Origin: Cellulomonas avistercoris
GTDB taxonomy: Bacteria; Actinomycetota; Actinomycetes; Actinomycetales; Cellulomonadaceae
Direction: 5' to 3'
DNA length: 64,000 bases
NCBI RefSeq assembly: GCF_014836445.1
Contig: NZ_JACSQV010000010.1
Location: 62,001 to 126,000 of the forward strand
Shown: positions 34,127 through 42,101 of the stretch, piece by piece
Layout: each line of letters opens with the position of its first letter
How positions within the stretch are numbered: the stretch's first letter is position 1
The notes under the pieces: generated by a model
The model's input: the letters and a program-made list of their open reading frames with translations, nothing else
Told to the model about the DNA's origin: nothing
Databases searched by the model: none
Position numbers and translations under genes: made by a program

Positions 34127-36253
34127 TCACCACCAACCGGTCGCGGCTCCCAGCTGCTCGTCCAGGCCGTCGGCGAGGGTCCGGGCGAAGGTCGCGGTGA
34201 TGTGGCCCTTGTCGCGGTAGACGAGGACGTTGCCCACCACCGGTGGGCACGTCGTGTCCGTGCACATGTGGTCCGTGAGGTCGATGAACTCGACGGAGTC
34301 GGGCAGGCGCGGGTCCGCCAGCACGTCGTCCGAGCCGACGAGCTGGTCCCGCTCCACGGCGCAGCCCTCGACACCGTGCACGTCGACGCACTGCGGCGGG
34401 TCGAAGGGGAACGCGGGCACGTTGCGGATCCCGATCATCGGCACACCGCCCTCATCCAGGCGGGACCACGCCTCGACGTAGCCCCACGGGATGAAGTCGC
34501 CCGGGAAGTCGGTGAGCTTGTCGCGACGGGTGCCCGAGGTGACGGCGAAGTCCGGCTGGTCCTGCACCAGCCGGTCGAGCACGGCCGTGTTCCACTCCTG
34601 GCACGAGGCGCTCACCGCCGCCGAGCTCAGCTGCTGGTCGCGCGGGTCCAGGACGTAGAACGGGCAGGCCACCTTGAGGTAGGTGTCGACCCGGATACCG
34701 CGCTCTGCGGCGACCATCTCCAGGGGCGGCAGGAAGCTGTCGCTCGTCGACCCGCCGACCAGCGCCAGGACGCGGTCCGACGACTCGTCACCGAAGGTGC
34801 AGCGGATCACCGAGGGGTCGCCGTAGTCGGTGACGCAACCCGTCGACCACGCGGACGACGCGTCGGTGCTCGCGGCGTACACGGTGGGGACGATCTCGAC
34901 CTCCTCGGGCACGGTCGCCGCCTCCGTGAGCGCCGCGGCGCCCGGATAGGTCACGGGGTCCTGCGGGGCGACGTACGGGCCCCGCCTCGAGGAGTCCACG
35001 AGCCACTGGACGCTGCCCCCGACGACGAGCAGCGCGGCCACGCACACGACGGCCGCCTGCGGCACCGGCACCCGGCCCGTCCGCCGGCGTGGGCTCGGCG
35101 GGGCAGGCTCCGCGGCGTCCGTGGCGTCCGCGGCGTCCGCCGGGACCGGGCGCGGGTCGCGCAGGCGCTTGAGCGGCATCTCCACGTACCGGGTGGCGAC
35201 GAACGCCACCACGAGCGACGCCGCGAGCACGCCGAACCTCTGCAGCCCGCCCATGGAGGGATCACGGATGTCGGAGGCGGCGAACACCAGGATCGGCCAG
35301 TGCCAGAGGTAGAGCCCGTAGGCGTAGCGCCCCCCGGGGCTGACCCACCGCGACCCGAGCAGCCGGTCCGGGCCGGCCCGCGTCGGCTCCGCACCGGACA
35401 CGAGCAGCGCCGCGGCCCCCAGCAGCGGCCACAGCGTCGGCCAGCCGGGGAACTGCTCTCCCCCGTCGACGAACACGGCGCACGTGAGGATCGCCACCAG
35501 CCCCGCCCAGCCGATGACGGTCCGGGTCCGCTCGCCCATCCGCAGGTACGGCAGGGCGAGAGCGACCACACCCCCTGCGAGGTACTCCCACGCACGTGCG
35601 AACGTGTCGTAGTAGGCCTCCTCCTGGGACTCCACGACGAGCACCTGCGCGTACACGAACGACGCGAGCGTCGCGGCGACCACGACGCCGGCGAACGTGC
35701 GGTACCGCACGCGAGGCGTGGCCCGCCGCATGGCCCACACGAGCAGCGCGAGCACGATCGGCACGGCCACGAAGAGCTGGCCCTGCACGGACAGCGACCA
35801 GAAGTGCTGCAGCGGGCTGCTGGTCTCGTCCGCCGCTGCGTAGTCCATGCCGCTGGCACGGAGCCACCAGTTCTGGCCGTAGAACAACGACGCCAGCGAC
35901 TGCTCCGCGACCGACTCCCACCGGGTCCGGGCGAGCAGCAGCCGGGTGCCGATGCCGACCGCGAGCAGTACGAGCAGGGCGGCGGGGAGCAGGCTGAGCC
36001 CGATGCGCCGGAAGTACCGCGGCAGGACGAGGGGCCGGTCGTCGCGCGTGCGGCGCAGCAGCGCACCGACGACGAAGAAGCCCGAGATCATGAGGAAGAC
36101 GTCGACCCCGCCGGACACGCGACCCGTCCAGATGTGGTGCACCACCACCATCAGGATCGCGACGACGCGCAGCCCTTCGACGTCCCGGCGCAGCGGCGGT
36201 GCGGTCCGCTCGGGCCCCGGCGCCGTGACGGCGCGGTCGACCTCAACCAGCAA
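34127..36253 (-). CDS. OafA-like membrane O-acyltransferase with SGNH-type C-terminus
   Basis: This 708-residue protein has an acyltransferase-3 membrane domain (about 20-420, ten or more segments, with VVHHIWTGRVSGGVDVF and SLSVQGQLF) followed by an extracytoplasmic SGNH-like domain (about 485-700). The block I motif normally GDSH reads GGST (500-503), but the C-terminal RDKGHIT retains a D-x-x-H-like pattern. It probably acylates a surface glycan, although the altered SGNH motif raises doubt about esterase/transferase activity there. The start is TTG 36253, supported by AGGAG six bases upstream and an 11-nt overlap with the preceding gene. Confidence 0.85.
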   Translation of the reverse strand: MLVEVDRAVTAPGPERTAPPLRRDVEGLRVVAILMVVVHHIWTGRVSGGVDVFLMISGFFVVGALLRRTRDDRPLVLPRYFRRIGLSLLPAALLVLLAVGIGTRLLLARTRWESVAEQSLASLFYGQNWWLRASGMDYAAADETSSPLQHFWSLSVQGQLFVAVPIVLALLVWAMRRATPRVRYRTFAGVVVAATLASFVYAQVLVVESQEEAYYDTFARAWEYLAGGVVALALPYLRMGERTRTVIGWAGLVAILTCAVFVDGGEQFPGWPTLWPLLGAAALLVSGAEPTRAGPDRLLGSRWVSPGGRYAYGLYLWHWPILVFAASDIRDPSMGGLQRFGVLAASLVVAFVATRYVEMPLKRLRDPRPVPADAADATDAAEPAPPSPRRRTGRVPVPQAAVVCVAALLVVGGSVQWLVDSSRRGPYVAPQDPVTYPGAAALTEAATVPEEVEIVPTVYAASTDASSAWSTGCVTDYGDPSVIRCTFGDESSDRVLALVGGSTSDSFLPPLEMVAAERGIRVDTYLKVACPFYVLDPRDQQLSSAAVSASCQEWNTAVLDRLVQDQPDFAVTSGTRRDKLTDFPGDFIPWGYVEAWSRLDEGGVPMIGIRNVPAFPFDPPQCVDVHGVEGCAVERDQLVGSDDVLADPRLPDSVEFIDLTDHMCTDTTCPPVVGNVLVYRDKGHITATFARTLADGLDEQLGAATGWW

Positions 36254-38540
36254 CGCCGGCTCCTGTCCCCACGTCGTGGCGGTGACGGCGCAGGGGCGAC
36301 CTGGCCACGAGACGACGCCGTAGCCCGCGCGCCACGGACCGGACGGTCATGGGCCCACGCTGGCCCGACCGGGCCACCCGCAGCAGCTCGCCGAGCACCG
36401 TCGAGCTGGCTGCCAGCGTGTGGAACTCCCCGAGCGTGACGCGGACCGACGTCACCCGCGAGAGATCACCGGTGATCTCGTACTGCGGGTCGGTCGTCGC
36501 GAAGAAGTCCCATCCGTCGAGCGTCACGGCGTTGACCGGCCGGATGGTCAGCGGGACGTCCGCGTCGACACGGACGTCGCGGCACACGCAGCTGACACCC
36601 TCGATGGGGTCGAACCTGATGGTCTGCACCCCGGCGGGCACCTCGAACGTGGCGACGAAGTCACGCCGTTCCTGCGGTGAGGCGTGGTAGGCCCGGCGGT
36701 CGCCGTCGTGCTCCCAGTACCCGGCCCCGCGGCCCCAGTAGACGCCGTACGTGGCGTTCTCGACGCCCGGCATCACCCCCGTGACCTGCGAGGTGACCGT
36801 CAGCCGGTGCGTGAGCTGCGAGAAGGACTCGGTGCCGCCCTGACCGAGGACGCCGTTGAGCTCACGGAGGTAGTGCAGCGCGGTGCCGAGGTAGCGGCCG
36901 ACCCCCCGGTCGGTGATCGCCCGCGCCGAGGCGAAGCCGCTGGACTGTGCGACGAGGGGCAGCAGCATGCGCAGCGCCGCCTCGCGGCGACGCTCGTCCG
37001 GCTCGTCGTCCACCGTCAAGGTGCCCTCGCGGACCGCGACGAGGAGCGTGTCGAGCGCTTGCCGGCGGAACGAGAAGGCGTTGCCGGCGGGCGCCACCGG
37101 CGGCTTCTGCTCCTTGAGCTTCTCGGCCACCGACAGGCCGAGGTCACGGCTCCACGTGCGCACGAGGTCGAACGTGTCGTCCCACTCGTGGCCGAGCGCC
37201 CCGTAGTACCCCGAGTGCATCGGCCGCGGCGGCACCAGCAGGCCGAGGAACTGTGCTCGACCGAAGAGGTCGAGCACGGCGGCGCGATGCGCCGCGCCGG
37301 CGAGCGTCCACTCCCGCTGGTCCCGGTCGAAGGCGTCCGCGTTCGAGTGGGGGAAGGTCGACTCACCACCGGGCAGCCCGAGCACCGTCACGACGTCCCA
37401 GGCCGCGAGACGGTCCGCGGCCGCCAGCCAGGTCCGGCCGGGGACGACCTCGGCGCGCAGGGACCTGGCCGCGACCACGGACGCGCACGCGTCGTCGGCA
37501 CCGGCGGCCGGGTCGGCCACGATCAGCAGGTCCAGGTCCGCGCCGTCGTAGCCGTGGAGGACCTCGCGCAGGCGAGCCACGCTCGGCGCCTCGACGACGA
37601 CCACGTGCCGTGCCGCCTGGCTCGTGGTCGTCTCACCGGACGTGGGGAGGACGAAGTTCAGGTTCAGCGACGAGTCGAGGTCGAACTGGTCCGAGGACCG
37701 CAGGAGGTGCTGCACCAGCAGCTCCTCGGGGTACCGCTTCGACTCGCGCAGGTACTCGAAGAGCTCCGCCGGCGGGCGTCCGGAGTTCTCGCTGAGATAG
37801 GCCCCCGCACCGGCGAAGAACGTCTTGCGCTTGAAGACCGGGCACCGGCGGTTCTCGATCAGCTCGACGGGCTCGTTGAACAACGGGTAGAAGAGCCTGT
37901 CATTCATGTCGGACGTGTCGACGTACGCGGCCCAGCTGTACCCCATCCGCTCGAAACGCTGCGTGAACAACGCCTCGTGCTTCGACACCGCGTCGATGTA
38001 GGTGTCGATCGGCACCATCTCGTCCCAGTAGCGACGGAACTCGGGGCCGGCCAGCATCGACCGGCGGACAGCGATGAAGTGGGACTGCAGGTGCAGGGGG
38101 ATCTCCCCCTCGGGCATGTTGCCCCACGGGTCGAACGGAGCACCGTTGTGGACCGTGATGCCCCAGAAGTCGAGGTCACGCCCGGCCATCTCGTCGAACA
38201 TCTCGCCGAGGTCGTTGACCGGACCCATGACCGTGAAGTTCATGAGCACGACCTCGTCGTACTCGGCCAGGGCGTCCCAGCCGACGTGCTCGAGCGCCGT
38301 CCTGTACGCCCAGACGTCGAAGCCCACGTTCTCGCGGACGAGCACCTCGACGCCGTCGACCGAGCGCAGCCGCGCCCGTCCCTCGGGGGTCAGGCGCCCG
38401 TTGCACACGACGAGGATGTCGCTCGCGCACGCCTGCACGTGCTCGAGCATGTGGATCACGTAGTCGTCGACCACGCCCTGCTCGTCGTAGAAGAAGTAGA
38501 CGACGAGCCGTCGCTCCCGGTTGTCCGCCGCCAGGATCAT
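36243..38540 (-). CDS. RgpF-type rhamnan synthesis protein
   Basis: This 765-residue protein has the N-terminal rhamnan-synthesis-F domain: RRLVVYFFYDEQGVVDDYV, then DILVVCNG, VLVRENVGFDVWAYRTAL, GWDALAEYDEVVLMNFTVMGP. Such proteins process rhamnose-containing cell-wall glycans. The C-terminal third (about 590-760) includes a beta-rich, carbohydrate-binding-like region with cysteines (CVCRD) and no catalytic motif recognised. No signal peptide or membrane segment is evident. Its ATG overlaps the stop of the upstream methyltransferase-kinase gene by 4 nt. Confidence 0.85.
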   Translation of the reverse strand: MILAADNRERRLVVYFFYDEQGVVDDYVIHMLEHVQACASDILVVCNGRLTPEGRARLRSVDGVEVLVRENVGFDVWAYRTALEHVGWDALAEYDEVVLMNFTVMGPVNDLGEMFDEMAGRDLDFWGITVHNGAPFDPWGNMPEGEIPLHLQSHFIAVRRSMLAGPEFRRYWDEMVPIDTYIDAVSKHEALFTQRFERMGYSWAAYVDTSDMNDRLFYPLFNEPVELIENRRCPVFKRKTFFAGAGAYLSENSGRPPAELFEYLRESKRYPEELLVQHLLRSSDQFDLDSSLNLNFVLPTSGETTTSQAARHVVVVEAPSVARLREVLHGYDGADLDLLIVADPAAGADDACASVVAARSLRAEVVPGRTWLAAADRLAAWDVVTVLGLPGGESTFPHSNADAFDRDQREWTLAGAAHRAAVLDLFGRAQFLGLLVPPRPMHSGYYGALGHEWDDTFDLVRTWSRDLGLSVAEKLKEQKPPVAPAGNAFSFRRQALDTLLVAVREGTLTVDDEPDERRREAALRMLLPLVAQSSGFASARAITDRGVGRYLGTALHYLRELNGVLGQGGTESFSQLTHRLTVTSQVTGVMPGVENATYGVYWGRGAGYWEHDGDRRAYHASPQERRDFVATFEVPAGVQTIRFDPIEGVSCVCRDVRVDADVPLTIRPVNAVTLDGWDFFATTDPQYEITGDLSRVTSVRVTLGEFHTLAASSTVLGELLRVARSGQRGPMTVRSVARGLRRRLVARSPLRRHRHDVGTGAGVAG

Positions 38541-40603
38541 CGGACCACCTCGTCGTGGTTCCCGGCAGGGCGCCGCGGTCGCCCGGCGCCCGCGACACGC
38601 TCCTTGACCGTGCGGTAGCGCGCGACCAGGCGCCACGCGCGCGATCCCTCGATCTCGTCCAGGACGCCTCGCAGCTGCTCCAGCTCACCGTTCCGCGCGG
38701 CCAGCTCGGCAGCCAGGGCGCCGCCGTGCTCACGCTCGGCGACGACCTGCCGGGTGGACCCCTCGATCCGGTCTGCTGCGACCTCCAGGGCGGAGCGGAG
38801 CTCCGTCTCACGCCTCGCGGCCTCGGTGGCCCGCTCGGACGCCCCGACGATCCACTCGTCGAGCTCGTTCATGCGCGTGGTGACCGCGTCGCGCTGTGTC
38901 GTCATCCACGCCAGCTCGGCCGTCAGCGACTCCACCCTCCACTGCGTGTCGCCCTGCCGGCCGCCGCCGTCGCCCATCCGACGGTCCTGGAGCGGCGTGG
39001 ACAGCTCGCGCTCCAGCGCCGCCCGCCACCAGGCCCGCGCGTCGTCGGTCGCGTTGCCGTACGGCACGACCGCGATCTCCTCCAGGACGGCAGCCTCCGC
39101 GTCCATCGCGTCCTCGAGCCAGTCCGCGTCCAGGTCGAGGCCCGCGGAGACGTGCCGCACGAGGCCCGCGACGTCGTCGGCCACACCGGACCACCGCGCC
39201 GGGGGGGTGGTGTCGGCGAGCTCGAGCGCCAGACGCAGCAGTCCCCGGTGCACGACCTGGTCCCACGTGGCGCCGTCGGACACCCACTCCTGGTCGACGA
39301 CGACGAGCCTCTCGCCGTCGACGAGGAGGTTCTGCGGCACGAGGTCGAGCCGCACGGGTTCGTCGCGCGCCTCGTCCACCAGCGCGACCCAGCCCGCGAC
39401 GAGGGACCTGAGGCGGTCGTCGTCGCCGGCGCCGACCTCCTCGAGGAAGGTCGGCAGGTCGTGGTACGGCTCGTCCGTCGCGACGAACCGGTGAGACGTG
39501 CCGGCGTCCTCACCCTCGCGCAGAGGGCGACGGCGGATCGTGACCCCGTCGTCGCCGCTCGAGACCGTGGCGGCCATGAGGTAGGGCGCGCGGCGTCCCA
39601 CGGAGAAGTACGTCATCACGGTGTCGCTCGGCCACGGGTCCTCGGCCCCGGGCGGCGTCCCGACGACGACGAGCGAGTTGCCGGTGTCGGCACCGAGCCC
39701 GGCGGAGAAGAGCGACCCCCACAGCAGCCCCTCGTCGACGCCCCGCGCGCGGGGGGCGTACCAGTCGAAGCTCGGGAACCGCGGCACCTGCACCGCCAGC
39801 CGACGACACGTCGCGTCCACCTGGGCGACGTCGAAGACCGTCCGGCACAGCTTGAAGTCGGGGAACGCCACGAGCGTGCGCGGCTGCAGCCCGACCTCCA
39901 CGAACAGGGACTCGAGCTCCTGCCGGGAGAACGTGCGCGCGATGGTCCCGCCGGGGTAGGACTCGACGGAGTCGTAGTGGCGCCCCGTGTGGTCCTCGGG
40001 TGCGCCCGCGAGGTACTTGACCCCGAGCTTGTTCTCGATCGCGAGCACGAGCGCGCCCGTCGGCTTCAGCCGGCGCGCCGCGGCGTCCAGGAAGTCGATG
40101 TACGGCTGCCGGTCGTCGGTGCCCCCACCCACGTACTCGAGCACCCCGGTGACGACGACCAGGTCGTAGGCGCGCTCCGCCGGCAGGTCGTCCGCCGTGC
40201 CGACGAACACCTCGACGTTGTCCAGGTCACGGGTCCGGGCACGTGCGACCCGCGCCCGTGCGACCGCCGGCTCGACCGCGTCGACCAGACGCGCGGTCTC
40301 GCCCAGGTACCGCGTGACGGCCCCGCAGCCCGCGCCGATCTCGAGGACGGCCGCGTCGCTCGACACGTTCATCGCCCGCACGACGTTCGCGCGCGCCGGG
40401 TCCGTGTGGTAGCGGTGCGCCCACTCCTGCGCCGCCTCGACCAGCTCGGTCGACGTGGAGCTCAGGTCCGTCGCGCGGGCGAAGAGGTCCAGGAGCCAGG
40501 CCTCGGCGCCGTCGGCGTAGGACGAGCCGTTGTCGCGGAGCATCACGAGGCCGTCTTCTCCGGCCGTCGCTACCTGACGTACCGGCGAGGTTGGTCCGTG
40601 CAT
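38537..40603 (-). CDS. Methyltransferase / kinase-like / coiled-coil fusion (WbdD-like layout)
   Basis: This 688-residue protein has a class I SAM methyltransferase domain (about 75-250; motif I VLEIGAGCG 86-94). A poorly conserved middle region (about 320-520) follows, containing the kinase-like catalytic loop RLDLVPQN (D420, N425) and VVVDQEW (D437). A predicted coiled coil (about 553-650) comes next, then a basic amphipathic end near RAWRLVARYR. This order matches WbdD, the E. coli chain-terminating methyltransferase-kinase and molecular ruler. Here it heads an operon with RgpF-type and OafA-like genes. ATG 40603 follows GGAGACTC. The kinase assignment is inferred. Confidence 0.8.
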   Translation of the reverse strand: MHGPTSPVRQVATAGEDGLVMLRDNGSSYADGAEAWLLDLFARATDLSSTSTELVEAAQEWAHRYHTDPARANVVRAMNVSSDAAVLEIGAGCGAVTRYLGETARLVDAVEPAVARARVARARTRDLDNVEVFVGTADDLPAERAYDLVVVTGVLEYVGGGTDDRQPYIDFLDAAARRLKPTGALVLAIENKLGVKYLAGAPEDHTGRHYDSVESYPGGTIARTFSRQELESLFVEVGLQPRTLVAFPDFKLCRTVFDVAQVDATCRRLAVQVPRFPSFDWYAPRARGVDEGLLWGSLFSAGLGADTGNSLVVVGTPPGAEDPWPSDTVMTYFSVGRRAPYLMAATVSSGDDGVTIRRRPLREGEDAGTSHRFVATDEPYHDLPTFLEEVGAGDDDRLRSLVAGWVALVDEARDEPVRLDLVPQNLLVDGERLVVVDQEWVSDGATWDQVVHRGLLRLALELADTTPPARWSGVADDVAGLVRHVSAGLDLDADWLEDAMDAEAAVLEEIAVVPYGNATDDARAWWRAALERELSTPLQDRRMGDGGGRQGDTQWRVESLTAELAWMTTQRDAVTTRMNELDEWIVGASERATEAARRETELRSALEVAADRIEGSTRQVVAEREHGGALAAELAARNGELEQLRGVLDEIEGSRAWRLVARYRTVKERVAGAGRPRRPAGNHDEVVR

Positions 40604-40953
40604 GAGTCTCCGCCCGCGTGCTGGGTTTTCTGTCGTTCGACTTGGCCACGGACCACCACCCGACCAGGCCGGGTGGAGAGAACGATTGCGCCCCGTTGCG
40701 GGGAACATGCTACTGGCGGACAATGCGGCGTCATACCGGGCAAAGAGGCAGGAAAAGCCCTAATCAGGTGGGCGAACCCTGGTGAGAACACGGCGACGAC
40801 CCCCGTGACGGCGCGGCGAGCCGCACGCCCGGGCGGCCGGCCCTGAAGCGTTTCGGCCCCGGTCCGCCCAGCGGACGTCCAGGAACGTCGCGTACCGTGC
40901 CGGAGTCCGTCCACCGATCCGGGGCGGTCTCCCACCATCCGGAGGACTCTGTC
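40604..40953. other. 350-nt divergent promoter region
   Basis: This region lies between the minus-strand glycan operon and the plus-strand FKBP lipoprotein gene. It has a few A/T-richer stretches, including one near 40725-40775, which may hold promoters. A short hairpin CCCC-gttgc-GGGG lies near 40691-40703. No convincing ORF or known riboswitch was identified. Confidence 0.55.
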
Positions 40954-41922
40954 GTGCGACGTCCCACCACCCGCACCGCCCTGCGCGCCGCAGCCGCAGC
41001 GCTGGCGCTCAGCCTCACGCTCGCCGCCTGCGCCGGCGACGGCGGGAGCGACGACCCGACCACGCCCGCCGCGGAGGAGTCCGCAGCCCCCGAGGGCGCA
41101 CCCACGCCGACCGCGGAGGACGTCGCGGCGCTGGAGGCCGTGACCGTCGAGGGCGCCGTGGGCTCCGAGCCCAAGGCCACCCTCCCCTCGACCCCGTTCA
41201 CGGTGTCGGCAGCGGTCGCGCGCGTCCTCGACGAGGGCACGGGCGACGTCATCGCCGACGGCGACCTCGTCGACCTGCACTCCGTGTGGGTCGACGGCAA
41301 GGACGGCGCCACGCTGTCCTCGACGTGGGCCACCGGCGCCCCCGAGCAGATCGTCGTCAGCCAGGCGTCGCTCGCCGCCGTGCTCACCGACATCCTCGTC
41401 GGCGGCAAGGTCGGTACGCGCTTCGTCTTCGCCGTGCCGTCGGGTGAGGACACCTCGTCGCTCGCCGTCGCCGAGGTCGTCGCCAAGCGCCCCGGCCGCG
41501 CCGACGGCACCGCCGTCGCCCCCGCCGACGGCCTGCCCACCGTGACGCTCGCCGAGAACGGTGCGCCGTCCCTCGAGGCCGCGTCGGGCGACGCTCCGAC
41601 GACGCTCACCGTCCAGCCCCTCATCGAGGGCTCCGGCCCGGAGGTCGCGGCCGGCCAGACCGTGCTCGTGCACTACACCGGCTGGCTCTGGGACGGCACG
41701 CAGTTCGACTCCTCCTGGGAGCGCAGCACGCCCTTCCCGGTCGAGAACGTCGGCCAGGCCGCGGTCATCGCGGGCTGGAACGAGGGCCTCGTCGGTCAGA
41801 AGGTCGGCAGCCAGGTCATGCTCGTCGTCCCGCCGGACAAGGGCTACGGCGACGAGGAGAAGGAGGGGATCCCGCCGGGTTCCACCCTGGTCTTCGTCGT
41901 GGACATCCTCGCGGCGAGCTGA
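40954..41922 (+). CDS. FKBP-type peptidyl-prolyl isomerase lipoprotein
   Basis: This 322-residue protein has a lipoprotein signal (basic VRRPTTRTALR, hydrophobic core, lipobox LAAC with C26) followed by an acidic Thr/Glu/Ala-rich linker. The C-terminal FKBP domain (about 210-322) has VLVHYTGWLWDGTQFDSSW, PFPV, VIAGWNEGLVGQKVGS and PPDKGYGD, the usual active-site pattern. A related, divergent FKBP-like half (about 55-190) precedes it. It probably folds extracytoplasmic proteins at the membrane. GTG 40954 has GGAGG eight bases upstream. A strong terminator follows. Confidence 0.92.
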   Translation: MRRPTTRTALRAAAAALALSLTLAACAGDGGSDDPTTPAAEESAAPEGAPTPTAEDVAALEAVTVEGAVGSEPKATLPSTPFTVSAAVARVLDEGTGDVIADGDLVDLHSVWVDGKDGATLSSTWATGAPEQIVVSQASLAAVLTDILVGGKVGTRFVFAVPSGEDTSSLAVAEVVAKRPGRADGTAVAPADGLPTVTLAENGAPSLEAASGDAPTTLTVQPLIEGSGPEVAAGQTVLVHYTGWLWDGTQFDSSWERSTPFPVENVGQAAVIAGWNEGLVGQKVGSQVMLVVPPDKGYGDEEKEGIPPGSTLVFVVDILAAS

Positions 41923-41963
41923 CCTCCCGCACCTGCTCCACGGCTGACGTCCACGGCTGACGC

Positions 41964-42006
41964 ACGGGCCGGGTCGCCCCTCGCACGAGGGGTCGGCCCG
42001 GCCCGT
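41964..42006 (+). terminator. Two-part hairpin terminator after the FKBP lipoprotein gene
   Basis: Bases 41964-41973 pair with 41997-42006, and inside them 41977-41983 pairs with 41986-41992. The stem is long and GC-rich and is followed by a short CGTCGTCGTC run without U-tract. Confidence 0.7.
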
Positions 42007-42101
42007 CGTCGTCGTCCCTCACCAGGGACCCTCGTCCTGCTGCCGGGGGGCGCCTGGTCCTACGCTGGGCCGAAGATCACCTCCAGCGTGGGAGGGTCCA
42101 C

